A stretch of DNA of 64,000 nt. Source: Emcibacter sp. GTDB lineage: Bacteria > Pseudomonadota > Alphaproteobacteria > Sphingomonadales > Emcibacteraceae. The stretch covers positions 186,001 to 250,000 of the forward strand of contig JAJFIQ010000028.1 in assembly GCA_021774785.1 (NCBI GenBank), written 5' to 3'. Shown here in pieces: positions 9,576 to 18,041 of this stretch (the stretch's first letter is position 1; the number at the start of each line of letters is the position of its first letter). Below the pieces are notes generated by a model. The model searched no databases and had not been told where the DNA came from. It saw nothing but the letters and a program-made list of their open reading frames with translations. The position numbers were made by a program, and so were the translations under genes.

Positions 9576-9620
9576 ATACGTTGGTAATACCAACTATTTT
9601 TGTTGGCTATGCCAACGTAT
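9576..9620. promoter_or_regulatory. Double palindromic operator upstream of TonB receptor 1
   Basis: Two palindromes, GTTGGTAATACCAAC (9580-9594) and GTTGGCTATGCCAAC (9602-9616), have centres 22 bp apart. They are enclosed by an outer inverted repeat ATACGTTGG / CCAACGTAT (9576-9584 and 9612-9620). The centre spacing equals that of the operator at 5200-5234, which also contains a GTTGGAATACCAAAC-like core. Regulation by the same MarR protein is a reasonable inference. Confidence 0.6.
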
Positions 9621-9709
9621 TTTATAAAAATCAATAATGTTGCAAAATCGTCACATATTTTACGCCCTTATTTGGCCTGTTTATGAGTGTCAGGCACCTT
9701 GTATCTTTG

Positions 9710-11050
9710 TTATTTTTTATTGCTAAATAATGGCTGCAAAGGAAAAACAATTACTGCCCCCAAAAGCATTATCGCGCCATAAATTGTAAAATTAATAAGC
9801 TGGGGTAATTCCAGCGACATGAGTATACCGCCAAAATAGGGGCCCATGATGGCCCCAACCCGCCCGACACCAATGGTCCAGCCAATCCCTGTGGATTTCA
9901 TTTGCACAGGATAGGCCCGTGCAGCGGCCCCATAAAATGCCCCCACAGCACCCTGCACCGTAAAGCCCATGATAAAGGCAATAAGCAAAACAATAATTAG
10001 GTCACCCCGATAAACAGAAAAAATTATCATCATCACAAAAGCCATAACACAATAGCTCATGATAGACTTGATATAGCCCAGACGATTGGCGAGAAAACCC
10101 ACCACCAGCACACCTACGAAACCTCCGCCTGAGAACATTGCCCCGGCGATAATGGCCTTATCCGGTGCCAGACCTGAATCAATGGCAATCTTGGGTATCC
10201 AACTCAAAAGATAATACATGGTCATGAAAGTACAAATTAGCCCAGCCCACAAGCGCAGCGAAACAGTTCGGTACTGGGGGTTGAGCAAATCCGTGAAGCT
10301 GATCTTTCTATGTTGATCAAAGAAGGAATCAATACGGTCTGTAATGTGAGGATGCTTCATTCGTCCCATGACCTTGTTGATTCTTCGGGTCGCCGCCTCC
10401 CCACCATCACGGGCAAGGAAAAACAAGGATTCCGGTAGAAGAAAAAAACATATGGGCAACATCATAGCGGTCATACTACCAGCCACGATCATAGTGCCAC
10501 GCCAGCCAAACTCCGGCACTGCCCAGGAACTGGCCAGACCGGTAAGTAATGCCCCAAGGGGGTATCCGGCAGTGATCAGCATGATAACAATATTTCTAAT
10601 TCTCAAGGGTGTATATTCCGCCGTTATGGCGGTTACGCTGGCAAACATTCCGCCAATGCCAAACCCGGCAACGAGGCGTGTCAATATGAGCTGTAAGATC
10701 GATTGCGACATACTACCGGCAATTACGCCGACAGCAATCAAGGTAACACCAATGAGGATGATCCGGCGACGGCCAACCTTATCAGCATAAGACCCAAGAA
10801 TAAGCCCCCCAAACGCCATACCAATTAAACCTGCACTGAAAACTCCACCCATCTGAATTGACGAGACGTCCAGATCAGCCATAATACCAGCGGCAGAGTA
10901 TGATAGGATAACCACGTCCATGCCATCAAACATATTCAGAATAAAACACAGGGCGAAAATTACATACTGAAGACCGGAGAGCGGCATAAAATCCAACATT
11001 GTTGCAGGATTAATAGCCTGATTCCCTGTGGAAGCTTGGTCTTTATTCAT
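9710..11050 (-). CDS. MFS transporter, aromatic acid:H+ symporter (AAHS) family
   Basis: A 446-residue protein with twelve predicted membrane segments. The AAHS signature is present: FDGMDVVILSYSAAGIMADL in helix 1, with the Asp used for aromatic acid uptake in PcaK-type carriers, and SYADKVGRRRIILIG in loop 2-3. The family imports 4-hydroxybenzoate, protocatechuate, vanillate and similar acids across the inner membrane. It is the gene downstream of TonB receptor 2 on the same strand, separated by a strong terminator hairpin (11114-11138), so it may be expressed by read-through or from its own promoter. Exact substrate unknown. Confidence 0.85.
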   Translation of the reverse strand: MNKDQASTGNQAINPATMLDFMPLSGLQYVIFALCFILNMFDGMDVVILSYSAAGIMADLDVSSIQMGGVFSAGLIGMAFGGLILGSYADKVGRRRIILIGVTLIAVGVIAGSMSQSILQLILTRLVAGFGIGGMFASVTAITAEYTPLRIRNIVIMLITAGYPLGALLTGLASSWAVPEFGWRGTMIVAGSMTAMMLPICFFLLPESLFFLARDGGEAATRRINKVMGRMKHPHITDRIDSFFDQHRKISFTDLLNPQYRTVSLRLWAGLICTFMTMYYLLSWIPKIAIDSGLAPDKAIIAGAMFSGGGFVGVLVVGFLANRLGYIKSIMSYCVMAFVMMIIFSVYRGDLIIVLLIAFIMGFTVQGAVGAFYGAAARAYPVQMKSTGIGWTIGVGRVGAIMGPYFGGILMSLELPQLINFTIYGAIMLLGAVIVFPLQPLFSNKK

Positions 11051-11113
11051 TATTCGTTCCCGAATTTAATTGCTATTCTTTGTACTGAAAATTTTCCATA
11101 TGGAAAATAAAAG

Positions 11114-11138
11114 GGGAGTGCTTGCCTTAAGCACTCCC
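11114..11138 (-). terminator. Terminator after TonB receptor 2
   Basis: A perfect 10-bp stem (GGGAGTGCTT / AAGCACTCCC) with a 5-base loop. On the minus strand it is followed by CTTTTATTTT, a proper U-tract, so it works as an intrinsic terminator between the receptor (ends 11162) and the MFS gene (starts 11050). Confidence 0.8.
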
Positions 11139-11161
11139 TAAATTATTGTTATATCAAATTC

Positions 11162-13420
11162 TTAAAAACGCCTGGCGATCCTAAGACCCCACTGACGTGG
11201 AGGGTTATAGGTGATGAACTCTTGGCCCCCGCCGCCCGCCTCATCATTAAAGCCAATACCGCGCAGAATATTTCCTTCCTGAACTTCATCGGTCAGATTA
11301 GTGACGGAAGCTTCCACCGTCCATAAATCGTCCTCCGTAGTATAAAACAGACGGATATTAACGTTGCTATAGCTATCCGCATGATCAGAACCACCAAGGG
11401 CCAACGTATTATCCGCATTAAACGGCGTATAGAAAATATCATCGGTATAGGAATATTCAGCCCGCAAGCGGAAGGAACCAAGCCCATCAATGACCCAGTC
11501 TTTGTTAGCACCAATGTTGAATGTCCACTCCGGCGTACGGCTTAACTGATTACCGCCCAACTGCACACCTGACAATATCTGATCATCATATTCACTATCC
11601 ATATAGCCTGCCGAACCATCAATACCAAAATCTTCCGTTACCGCCAACTGGAAGTCGGCATCAATTCCCTTAACCGTGGCCCCTTCGGCGTTAAAAGCAG
11701 CCGGTCCGCCAAATTCAAATATCTGGAATTGTAAATCATCATAATTATTTTGAAAGATCGACATGTTCAGGCGCAACCGACCATCCAGAAGAGTTGACTT
11801 CATACCCAATTCAAAGGCATCAACAAATTCAGGGTCATAGGTCGCATTACGTCCGGCACTGGTAATTGCCACCTGATTAATGCCACCCGACTTATAACCC
11901 GTAGAGACCGATGCATAGAACATAACGTCATCGGTTGCATGCCAGTTAAGGACGGCCTTCCAAGTAAATTGATTATCATCAATGCTGACCTCATCTTCCA
12001 CACGCGGCGCGAACAGAATATTCGAATTAATGCCGTCTTTTTGGTCTTTAGTCCAGCGACCGCCCAATGTTATGTCGAATGTATCGGACATGGCATAAGT
12101 AATTTGACCAAAGGCAGCATAGGATTTAGCATTCACAGAGCCACCCAAGTCAGCACCGCAACAATCCTGAGCAACAAACTGAGCAAAAAAATCAAACCGA
12201 TCTTCAAAAAACTGAGAAGCCCTGGTGGCATCTTCTTCAAAATAATAGAGGCCAAAAATCCATTGTAGTGGGCTTTGGTTATCGGACATGATTTGCAGTT
12301 CTTGGGAAAACTGGCTTGAATCCTCTAACAAAACCAGTTCCACCAGATTGGCGGATGAACTGTCTGAATCCTGATGGGATTCAAAGCTAGTTTCCGCATA
12401 GGCGGTGACGGATTTTACCGCATAACCATCCATGTCCCAAGAAAAAGTACCCGATAACAGCAACATATCATGGTTGGCACTTTCAGGTGTATTCTTCGAT
12501 TCCTTGAAAGGCTCTAAATCATTGACCAAAGGATTGCCATTGCTATCCACAAACCAGTCACCGGGGCCGCGAAATCCCCCAGCAGGGCCTGCACCACCGA
12601 AGGGTGGTCCTGCCAATGTTGACGGGAAAGCTTCCCGCACTTCGGGTTGAGAACCAGCGCCACCAATTTTCACATATGATCCAGATAGCAATAGTGATGC
12701 ATTTTCAGAAAGATTCATTTTTAAATGACCCCTGAAACCATAGTTATCCGCATCATTGGCTTCGGTACCACCTTCAAAAGTATTTTCAGTATAACCGTCA
12801 CGGTCTTCGTTGAAGCCTGTAATACGCATACTCACCTTATCACTGATGGGCAGGTTGAGCATGGCTCTTACGCGAATCCAGTCATAGTTACCAACTGTAA
12901 CATCTACCAGACCTTCAAATTCGTCCGTCGGTTTGGCACTGATGAAGTTAATTGATCCTCCGGTTGCATTCCGGCCATACAATGTCCCCTGAGGGCCGCG
13001 CAAGACTTCAACACGCTCAAGATCAAATGCACTAAATACCGTAGCGACGGGACGGCCCAGATAAACTCCATCAAGATGAAGGGCAACCCCGGGATCACCA
13101 CCCGCCGTGGTATTTTCATGACCAATGCCTCGCATAGCGACAAAGGGCACCGGACCAAAGTTACCAAACTGCAAAGAAGGCGACATGAATGACAAATCAG
13201 AAACGCCGTCAAATCCAGAATCTTCCAAGCGGCGCTCCCCAAACGCACTAACAGCAATCGGTATATCCTGAAGACTTTCCGCCCTTTTTTGCGCCGTAAC
13301 AACAATTTCTTCCAGGGCAAATGGTGTGTCCTCATCCGCCGCTGTTGCCTGACCAACTGTGAGACATTGCCCCAGCGCCAAAACGCTAGCTAATGCCTTA
13401 TATTTAGATCCCAATAACAT
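11162..13420 (-). CDS. TonB-dependent outer membrane receptor 2
   Basis: A 752-residue receptor. Features are a signal peptide ending near AATADEDT (about residue 28), the TonB-box-like EEIVVTAQKRAESLQDIP, a plug with ERVEVLRGPQGTLYGRNATGGSINFISAKP, a beta-barrel and a C-terminal RRF. The sequence type is the FecA/FyuA-like group that is expanded in sphingomonads and relatives and often tied to aromatic or hydrophobic substrates. It stands next to an AAHS importer and ubiD, so outer-membrane import of an aromatic acid is plausible. Ligand not determinable. Confidence 0.9.
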   Translation of the reverse strand: MLLGSKYKALASVLALGQCLTVGQATAADEDTPFALEEIVVTAQKRAESLQDIPIAVSAFGERRLEDSGFDGVSDLSFMSPSLQFGNFGPVPFVAMRGIGHENTTAGGDPGVALHLDGVYLGRPVATVFSAFDLERVEVLRGPQGTLYGRNATGGSINFISAKPTDEFEGLVDVTVGNYDWIRVRAMLNLPISDKVSMRITGFNEDRDGYTENTFEGGTEANDADNYGFRGHLKMNLSENASLLLSGSYVKIGGAGSQPEVREAFPSTLAGPPFGGAGPAGGFRGPGDWFVDSNGNPLVNDLEPFKESKNTPESANHDMLLLSGTFSWDMDGYAVKSVTAYAETSFESHQDSDSSSANLVELVLLEDSSQFSQELQIMSDNQSPLQWIFGLYYFEEDATRASQFFEDRFDFFAQFVAQDCCGADLGGSVNAKSYAAFGQITYAMSDTFDITLGGRWTKDQKDGINSNILFAPRVEDEVSIDDNQFTWKAVLNWHATDDVMFYASVSTGYKSGGINQVAITSAGRNATYDPEFVDAFELGMKSTLLDGRLRLNMSIFQNNYDDLQFQIFEFGGPAAFNAEGATVKGIDADFQLAVTEDFGIDGSAGYMDSEYDDQILSGVQLGGNQLSRTPEWTFNIGANKDWVIDGLGSFRLRAEYSYTDDIFYTPFNADNTLALGGSDHADSYSNVNIRLFYTTEDDLWTVEASVTNLTDEVQEGNILRGIGFNDEAGGGGQEFITYNPPRQWGLRIARRF

Positions 13421-13611
13421 AATTTCCTCTCCTTTATTAGCCCTTTAAAGCCATAACATTCTCGTGCCTTGGCTACTGATAAAACTGATTAAACATAATT
13501 ATTCCAGATTACCAGTAACGCCCGCAACCTACTCTGTGTCCAATTCTATTCACTATAATACTCATGAGAAAAATACTCGGACGCCCCCTTGAATATTTTT
13601 CTTGTTCACAC

Positions 13612-15159
13612 TCACCCTCTGGCTTCGCTCATTGTTGTCTGCCATATTTCATCAATACGCGCCTCGACTTCCGGCTTTGGCAAAACCCGTTCCATAACCT
13701 TAAGGCCCAAAGGAATAGTACAATCCAGCCCCATGAAAGTACGGGTATTGATGGGCATTTCCGGCGTTCCATCATAAACACCCAGTTTTGCTGTTTTACC
13801 CATAATTCCCTGCGCCAGTGGATCAATGGCCATGCCAATCACATTTGGAATAATCAATAAATCACGATCAGCCATAAAACGGTGCGCCAAAGCCCAGTCA
13901 CGCTCATGGGGGTTATGAATATCAATATCACTGTCATAGACATAAATATGCTTAGCAAAACCACCCAGCGCCGTATAGGCACGCATCATTGCCATCTTAG
14001 GCTCGCCAACGCGCCTTTTATCCATAGCAATATGAACCGTAAATCCGCAACCAGCGGCGGGGTCAACAAACACATCTGTGATATTCGGCAGAACCTGTGA
14101 CAGGTCCTGATATACTTTTACCGAACGGAAAAAGGCGGCTATATTATTGGTTTCATTTAACGGACGACCAATGTGGACATGCTGATAAATCGGTTTTTTA
14201 CGCATGGTAATGGCAGTGACATCAAAAACAGGCCGACGGCGGGATTCATCATAAAAACCATTAAAAGAGGCGAAACGCCCCTGTTTTACCCAGTTAAAGG
14301 GTTTGAATATTCCTTCAATAATTATCTCGGCATCGGCTGGAACATCCACATCAATGGTTTCACATTTGACCATCTTCACTGCTTCATCCCGCAAGCCGCC
14401 CACAAAGGCAAAATCAGCATTCTTATGAGGCAGGGCAGAATTCGCCCCTGCCAGAATAAACTCAGGCCCCACTCCCATTACAAAAGCCATGGGAAATGGC
14501 TCAGCAGATTCCCGGTCCCAGGTTGATGACGGGTCATCAATTTTAGCATTCCAGCATTCTTCCATAGTCTTGGCATCCCCGGTTTGGCGGAAAATCCACA
14601 CGGAGCCTTGATTTTTTTCGGTGATTTCAAACCGGTGATAGGAAAGGTTTTGCGCTCCCTCCGCAGGCTTTGAACAAGCCGGCGCACACATAAAGCGGCC
14701 CTCCAGAAACGTCGATGTTTTGGTGCCGTCTTCAGGATTCATTCTTAAAATAGGCAATATAGACAGATCTACATCATCACCCGTCATGATCACTTGCTTG
14801 CAGGGGGCTTCTTCGTTATCAACTCGCACCGGTGGCAAGCCACCATTTTGCATGACCTCCTTCATACGCCGCACCGCGCCCGGTACCGCCCTCTTCACCG
14901 GCATATTAAACACATCTGCAATACGGCTGTAAGAGGCTCCTATGGTATTGGCAAAAACAGGAATGTCATAGCCTTTTGGATTCTCGAACAGAATGCTTTT
15001 TCCTGAGCCTTCATAATCACTCCTGGCGATAAAAGCCCCTATTTCATCAAGGGTATCAATTTCCGCACTTACCCTCAGTAACTTGCCTTCATCATCCAAT
15101 TTTTGAATAAAGTTGCGAAAACTGGTTTCAGTCACTCTTGTTCTCCTTAAAGATATCAT
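13612..15159 (-). CDS. UbiD-family prenyl-FMN-dependent (de)carboxylase
   Basis: A 515-residue UbiD-family protein. The family body is recognisable in RNFIQKLDDEGKLLRVSAEIDTLDEIGAF, in YHRFEITEKNQGSVWIF (prenyl-FMN site region) and in VPADAEIIIEGIF near the acidic active-site residues. UbiD enzymes use prenylated FMN to decarboxylate aromatic or unsaturated acids such as 4-hydroxybenzoate, vanillate or protocatechuate. The divergent TetR-ubiX pair (15326-16563) would supply the cofactor. One oddity: the common segment EGPxGExxGYY after the acidic loop reads QGRFASFNGFY, losing an acidic residue. It is therefore a divergent subgroup, and the reaction remains open. Confidence 0.87.
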   Translation of the reverse strand: MISLRRTRVTETSFRNFIQKLDDEGKLLRVSAEIDTLDEIGAFIARSDYEGSGKSILFENPKGYDIPVFANTIGASYSRIADVFNMPVKRAVPGAVRRMKEVMQNGGLPPVRVDNEEAPCKQVIMTGDDVDLSILPILRMNPEDGTKTSTFLEGRFMCAPACSKPAEGAQNLSYHRFEITEKNQGSVWIFRQTGDAKTMEECWNAKIDDPSSTWDRESAEPFPMAFVMGVGPEFILAGANSALPHKNADFAFVGGLRDEAVKMVKCETIDVDVPADAEIIIEGIFKPFNWVKQGRFASFNGFYDESRRRPVFDVTAITMRKKPIYQHVHIGRPLNETNNIAAFFRSVKVYQDLSQVLPNITDVFVDPAAGCGFTVHIAMDKRRVGEPKMAMMRAYTALGGFAKHIYVYDSDIDIHNPHERDWALAHRFMADRDLLIIPNVIGMAIDPLAQGIMGKTAKLGVYDGTPEMPINTRTFMGLDCTIPLGLKVMERVLPKPEVEARIDEIWQTTMSEARG

Positions 15160-15230
15160 TCATTTATTTTAGACGGATAATTATTTTTATTTCTACTGTT
15201 GCCAAAACCAAATGAGTAATGCTAAACAGA

Positions 15231-15255
15231 GCTGTACTGTAACGTACGGTACAGC
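15231..15255. promoter_or_regulatory. Palindromic operator between ubiD and tetR
   Basis: A 25-bp near-palindrome, GCTGTAC at 15231-15237 and GTACAGC at 15249-15255 with an inner GTA/TAC match. It sits in the 166-bp gap between the divergent ubiD and TetR-ubiX genes. Size and symmetry suit a TetR-family dimer pair that would control both directions; assignment to the adjacent TetR is inferred. Confidence 0.55.
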
Positions 15256-15325
15256 CTTAGGCAAGAAGCAGATGAACTGAGTTATTTTTTATAATAGCCA
15301 GACAAACTTTTCGAATAGCGAGCCC

Positions 15326-15976
15326 ATGAACCAAAGACGGCAAAAAGACATATTGAGCCACAATATCAAAGATGGGAGCATGCCCTCTCCCAAGAAAGCA
15401 GCCATTCTAGAAGCCGCAACCAAAATGTTTCTGGATCTGGGTTATGGTGCCACCAGTATGAATGCCTTGGTTGCAAAAATTGGCGGATCGAAAGCGACAA
15501 TTTATGCACATTTCGCCTCTAAACAAGCCCTGTTTGAAGCGGTCACTGAGCATGTTATGGAAAAAAACATGACGGCCATTCACAGCGACGAACTGAAAAA
15601 CACGGACTTGAAAAAGGGATTAATGCTGATCGGACAGAAGCTACTGGAACTGGTATCTTCTGACCATCATATCCGGTTATCCCGTCTGGTGATTGCAGAA
15701 ACCCCCAATTTTCCGGAAATCGGACGCGCTTATTATGACAGGGGACCCTCCATCGCAAATAAGGATATTTCCAATTTTTTGTATTCCGCCACACAGGGCG
15801 CAGAAAAGACCTTGCCGGACCCTGATAAAATGGCCAGCCATTTTTCCGCCATGCTGCTACATAAAATATTTCTGGAACGCCTTTGTGGTAATTGCAACGT
15901 TCCATCCGCCAAAAAAATTCGCGTCATTACAGAAGATGTTGTTCACGGCTTACTAAAAATATATAATCTGGAATAG
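15326..15976 (+). CDS. TetR family transcriptional regulator
   Basis: A 216-residue regulator with an N-terminal TetR helix-turn-helix: KKAAILEAATKMFLDLGYGATSMNALVAKIGGSKATIYAHFASKQALFEAV (about residues 23-73). The C-terminal ligand domain is of the AefR-like type (family level only). It precedes ubiX by 11 bases and diverges from ubiD, so it probably senses the UbiD substrate or product. A later ATG at 15380 has GGGAG only one base upstream, so the start at 15326 is kept. GNCNVP near the end gives two cysteines of unknown relevance. Confidence 0.86.
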   Translation: MNQRRQKDILSHNIKDGSMPSPKKAAILEAATKMFLDLGYGATSMNALVAKIGGSKATIYAHFASKQALFEAVTEHVMEKNMTAIHSDELKNTDLKKGLMLIGQKLLELVSSDHHIRLSRLVIAETPNFPEIGRAYYDRGPSIANKDISNFLYSATQGAEKTLPDPDKMASHFSAMLLHKIFLERLCGNCNVPSAKKIRVITEDVVHGLLKIYNLE

Positions 15977-15987
15977 GAGTGCGAAAA

Positions 15988-16563
15988 ATGAAACTGATCA
16001 TTGGAATAGCCGGTGCGAGCGGCGTAATCTATGGCATTCGTATGCTAGAAATTCTAAAGACCATCCCTGAAGTGAAAACCCATCTGATCATGAGCAAGAC
16101 GGGGCGCATGAATATCTCTCTTGAAACAGACTATACACCGCAGGATGTGGAGAATATGGCGGATGAGGTTTATAAAAATTCGAATGTCGGTGCGTCAATC
16201 GCCAGCGGCTCCTTTAAAATAGACGGCATGATTGTTACCGCCTGTGCCATGAAAACACTGTCAACAATTGTTCATTCCCATGCTGATGACCTGCTGACAC
16301 GGGCCGCTGATGTAACCCTCAAAGAACAACGCAGGTTAGTACTTATGCCCCGTGAAACCCCCCTGCATTTGGGCCACTGCAAATTGATGTATGAAGCGGC
16401 GCAGCTGGGGGCCATTATTGCCCCGCCAATGCCCGGATTTTATGGCCGGCCAAAAACAATTGATGATATTATAAACCATAATGTGGGCCGTGTTCTGGAT
16501 CTGTTTGATATTGATGCCAATATAGTCAAACGGTGGCAGGGAGCATCTGTGAAACAAGAATAA
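15988..16563 (+). CDS. ubiX: UbiX-family flavin prenyltransferase
   Basis: A 191-residue protein with the FMN/prenyl-binding motif GIAGASGVIYGIRMLEIL at the N-terminus, ACAMKTLSTIVHSHADDLLTRAADVTLKEQRRLVLMPRETPLHLGH in the middle and PPMPGFYGRPKTIDDI near the end, all typical of UbiX/Pad1. It makes prenylated FMN from FMN and dimethylallyl phosphate for UbiD enzymes. An upstream in-frame GTG (15979) overlaps the Shine-Dalgarno AGGAG, so the ATG at 15988 is chosen. Pairing with tetR and a divergent ubiD suggests a dedicated copy rather than the ubiquinone-pathway one. It ends 12 bases from the convergent ALDH gene. Confidence 0.92.
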   Translation: MKLIIGIAGASGVIYGIRMLEILKTIPEVKTHLIMSKTGRMNISLETDYTPQDVENMADEVYKNSNVGASIASGSFKIDGMIVTACAMKTLSTIVHSHADDLLTRAADVTLKEQRRLVLMPRETPLHLGHCKLMYEAAQLGAIIAPPMPGFYGRPKTIDDIINHNVGRVLDLFDIDANIVKRWQGASVKQE

Positions 16564-16574
16564 TTTTCTTAACC

Positions 16575-18023
16575 TTACACAGACGGCATAATAGTACAAA
16601 TATTTTTCAGTTCAGTATGAAACTCCATTGAATGAATACCACCTTCACGCCCGATACCTGACATGCCAACACCACCAAATGCGGTTCGAAGATCACGCAC
16701 CATCCAGCCATTGACCCAGCATACCCCCACATTAAGCGACTCTGCAATACGGTGGGCCTTGCCCTCGTCACCTGACCAGACACAAGCCGCCAGCCCATAA
16801 GAACTGTCATTGGCCATTATGATAGCTTCTTCCTCGCGCACAAAAGGCTGAATATGACAACAGGGGCCAAAAACCTCCTCATTCACCAGACGGGCGCTCT
16901 CAGGCAAACCAGTCCAGATGGTTGGCTGAACCCATGCTCCTCCAACAAATTCCTCATCCACTATGGGAATGCCGCCCCCGGTTACTACGGTGGCCCCTTC
17001 CTGTTCGGCCAGCCTGTAATAGGACAATATTTTTTTCTGGTGTGTTAACCCGACAGCGGGGCCAATGGTCATGGCCTCTGCAGCCTGCTTCAAGGCCGCA
17101 ACAAATTTATCAAAAATTGACTGCTCCACATAAATCCGCTCTGTGCCCAGACATATCTGCCCGCAATTAAAGAAACAAGATTTTGCGATTCCCTCAATCG
17201 CCGTCTCGAAATTACAATCCGCAAAAACAATACTGGGGTTTTTTCCACCCAGTTCAAGCGACACATCGCGGACACCGACGGCGCTGCTTTTCATAATCGC
17301 TTCCCCGGTTCTGGTCTCACCAGTAAAATTGATGGCATCCACACCGGGATGGGCAACAAGAAATCCCCCGGCAGAATTTTCGCCAAAGCCATGAACCACG
17401 TTAAAAACACCCTTCGGGAGGCCCACTTCATTCATCACCATGCCAAGCAAAGCTGCGGTGGAGGGGGTTTCTTCTGATGGCTTTAAAACCATGCTATTGC
17501 CCCATGCTAATGCGGGTGCGGCCTTCCATGTGGCCATGATCAATGGTAGATTCCACGGACAGATCGCCGCGATAACACCCTTGGGTTTCCGAAATTCACG
17601 GTTATGAGCCACGCCGCCATCCGGCAGTGGCGTTTCGATAATCTCGCTTTCCGCCACATCAGCAGCAATCTTTGAAAAAACACGAAATTGATCCGCCCCA
17701 CGCGGAATTTCCATATGAGCCACTTGGCCATAGGGCTTGCCGGTATCTGATATCTCGGCATCGATAAAATCCTGTTTATGGGCCATTATGCCATCTGCGA
17801 TACCATCCAGCAGATCAAGCCGTGCCGTTAACGACATCTGTCCCCATTCCCCGTCAAGGGCGATTCTGGCAGAAGCCACGGCCCGGTCCACATCGGCCGT
17901 ACTGGCTTCTGTTACGACCGCACTTATTGAACCGTCTGCCGGGTTAATCACATCAAAAAATTTGCCGGCTGTACCCTCGGTATATTCCCCGTTAATGAAA
18001 TTCAGAATTTTACGATTAGACAT
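16575..18023 (-). CDS. Aldehyde dehydrogenase, 2-hydroxymuconic-semialdehyde dehydrogenase (XylG/DmpC) type
   Basis: A 482-residue NAD(P)-dependent aldehyde dehydrogenase. Catalytic elements are ELGGKNP (general base Glu) and FFNCGQICLGTERI (nucleophile Cys). Several stretches match the DmpC/XylG/AmnC group rather than generic ALDHs: NFINGEY, DTGKP, VVHGFGENSAGGFL, DAINFTGETRTGEAIMK and CLGTERIYVE. That family oxidises the semialdehyde made by extradiol cleavage of catechols or aminophenols. The 4,5-protocatechuate pathway here already has LigC for its own semialdehyde, so this enzyme suggests a second ring-cleavage product. It follows the double-OsmC gene by 18 bases. Confidence 0.82.
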   Translation of the reverse strand: MSNRKILNFINGEYTEGTAGKFFDVINPADGSISAVVTEASTADVDRAVASARIALDGEWGQMSLTARLDLLDGIADGIMAHKQDFIDAEISDTGKPYGQVAHMEIPRGADQFRVFSKIAADVAESEIIETPLPDGGVAHNREFRKPKGVIAAICPWNLPLIMATWKAAPALAWGNSMVLKPSEETPSTAALLGMVMNEVGLPKGVFNVVHGFGENSAGGFLVAHPGVDAINFTGETRTGEAIMKSSAVGVRDVSLELGGKNPSIVFADCNFETAIEGIAKSCFFNCGQICLGTERIYVEQSIFDKFVAALKQAAEAMTIGPAVGLTHQKKILSYYRLAEQEGATVVTGGGIPIVDEEFVGGAWVQPTIWTGLPESARLVNEEVFGPCCHIQPFVREEEAIIMANDSSYGLAACVWSGDEGKAHRIAESLNVGVCWVNGWMVRDLRTAFGGVGMSGIGREGGIHSMEFHTELKNICTIMPSV

Positions 18024-18041
18024 CGTTTTCCCTTTGATTTT

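Noticed and set aside
16575-18023. Generic betaine-aldehyde dehydrogenase call
   Set aside because: The ETRTGEAIMK and CLGTERIYVE segments fit the 2-hydroxymuconic-semialdehyde dehydrogenase group better.
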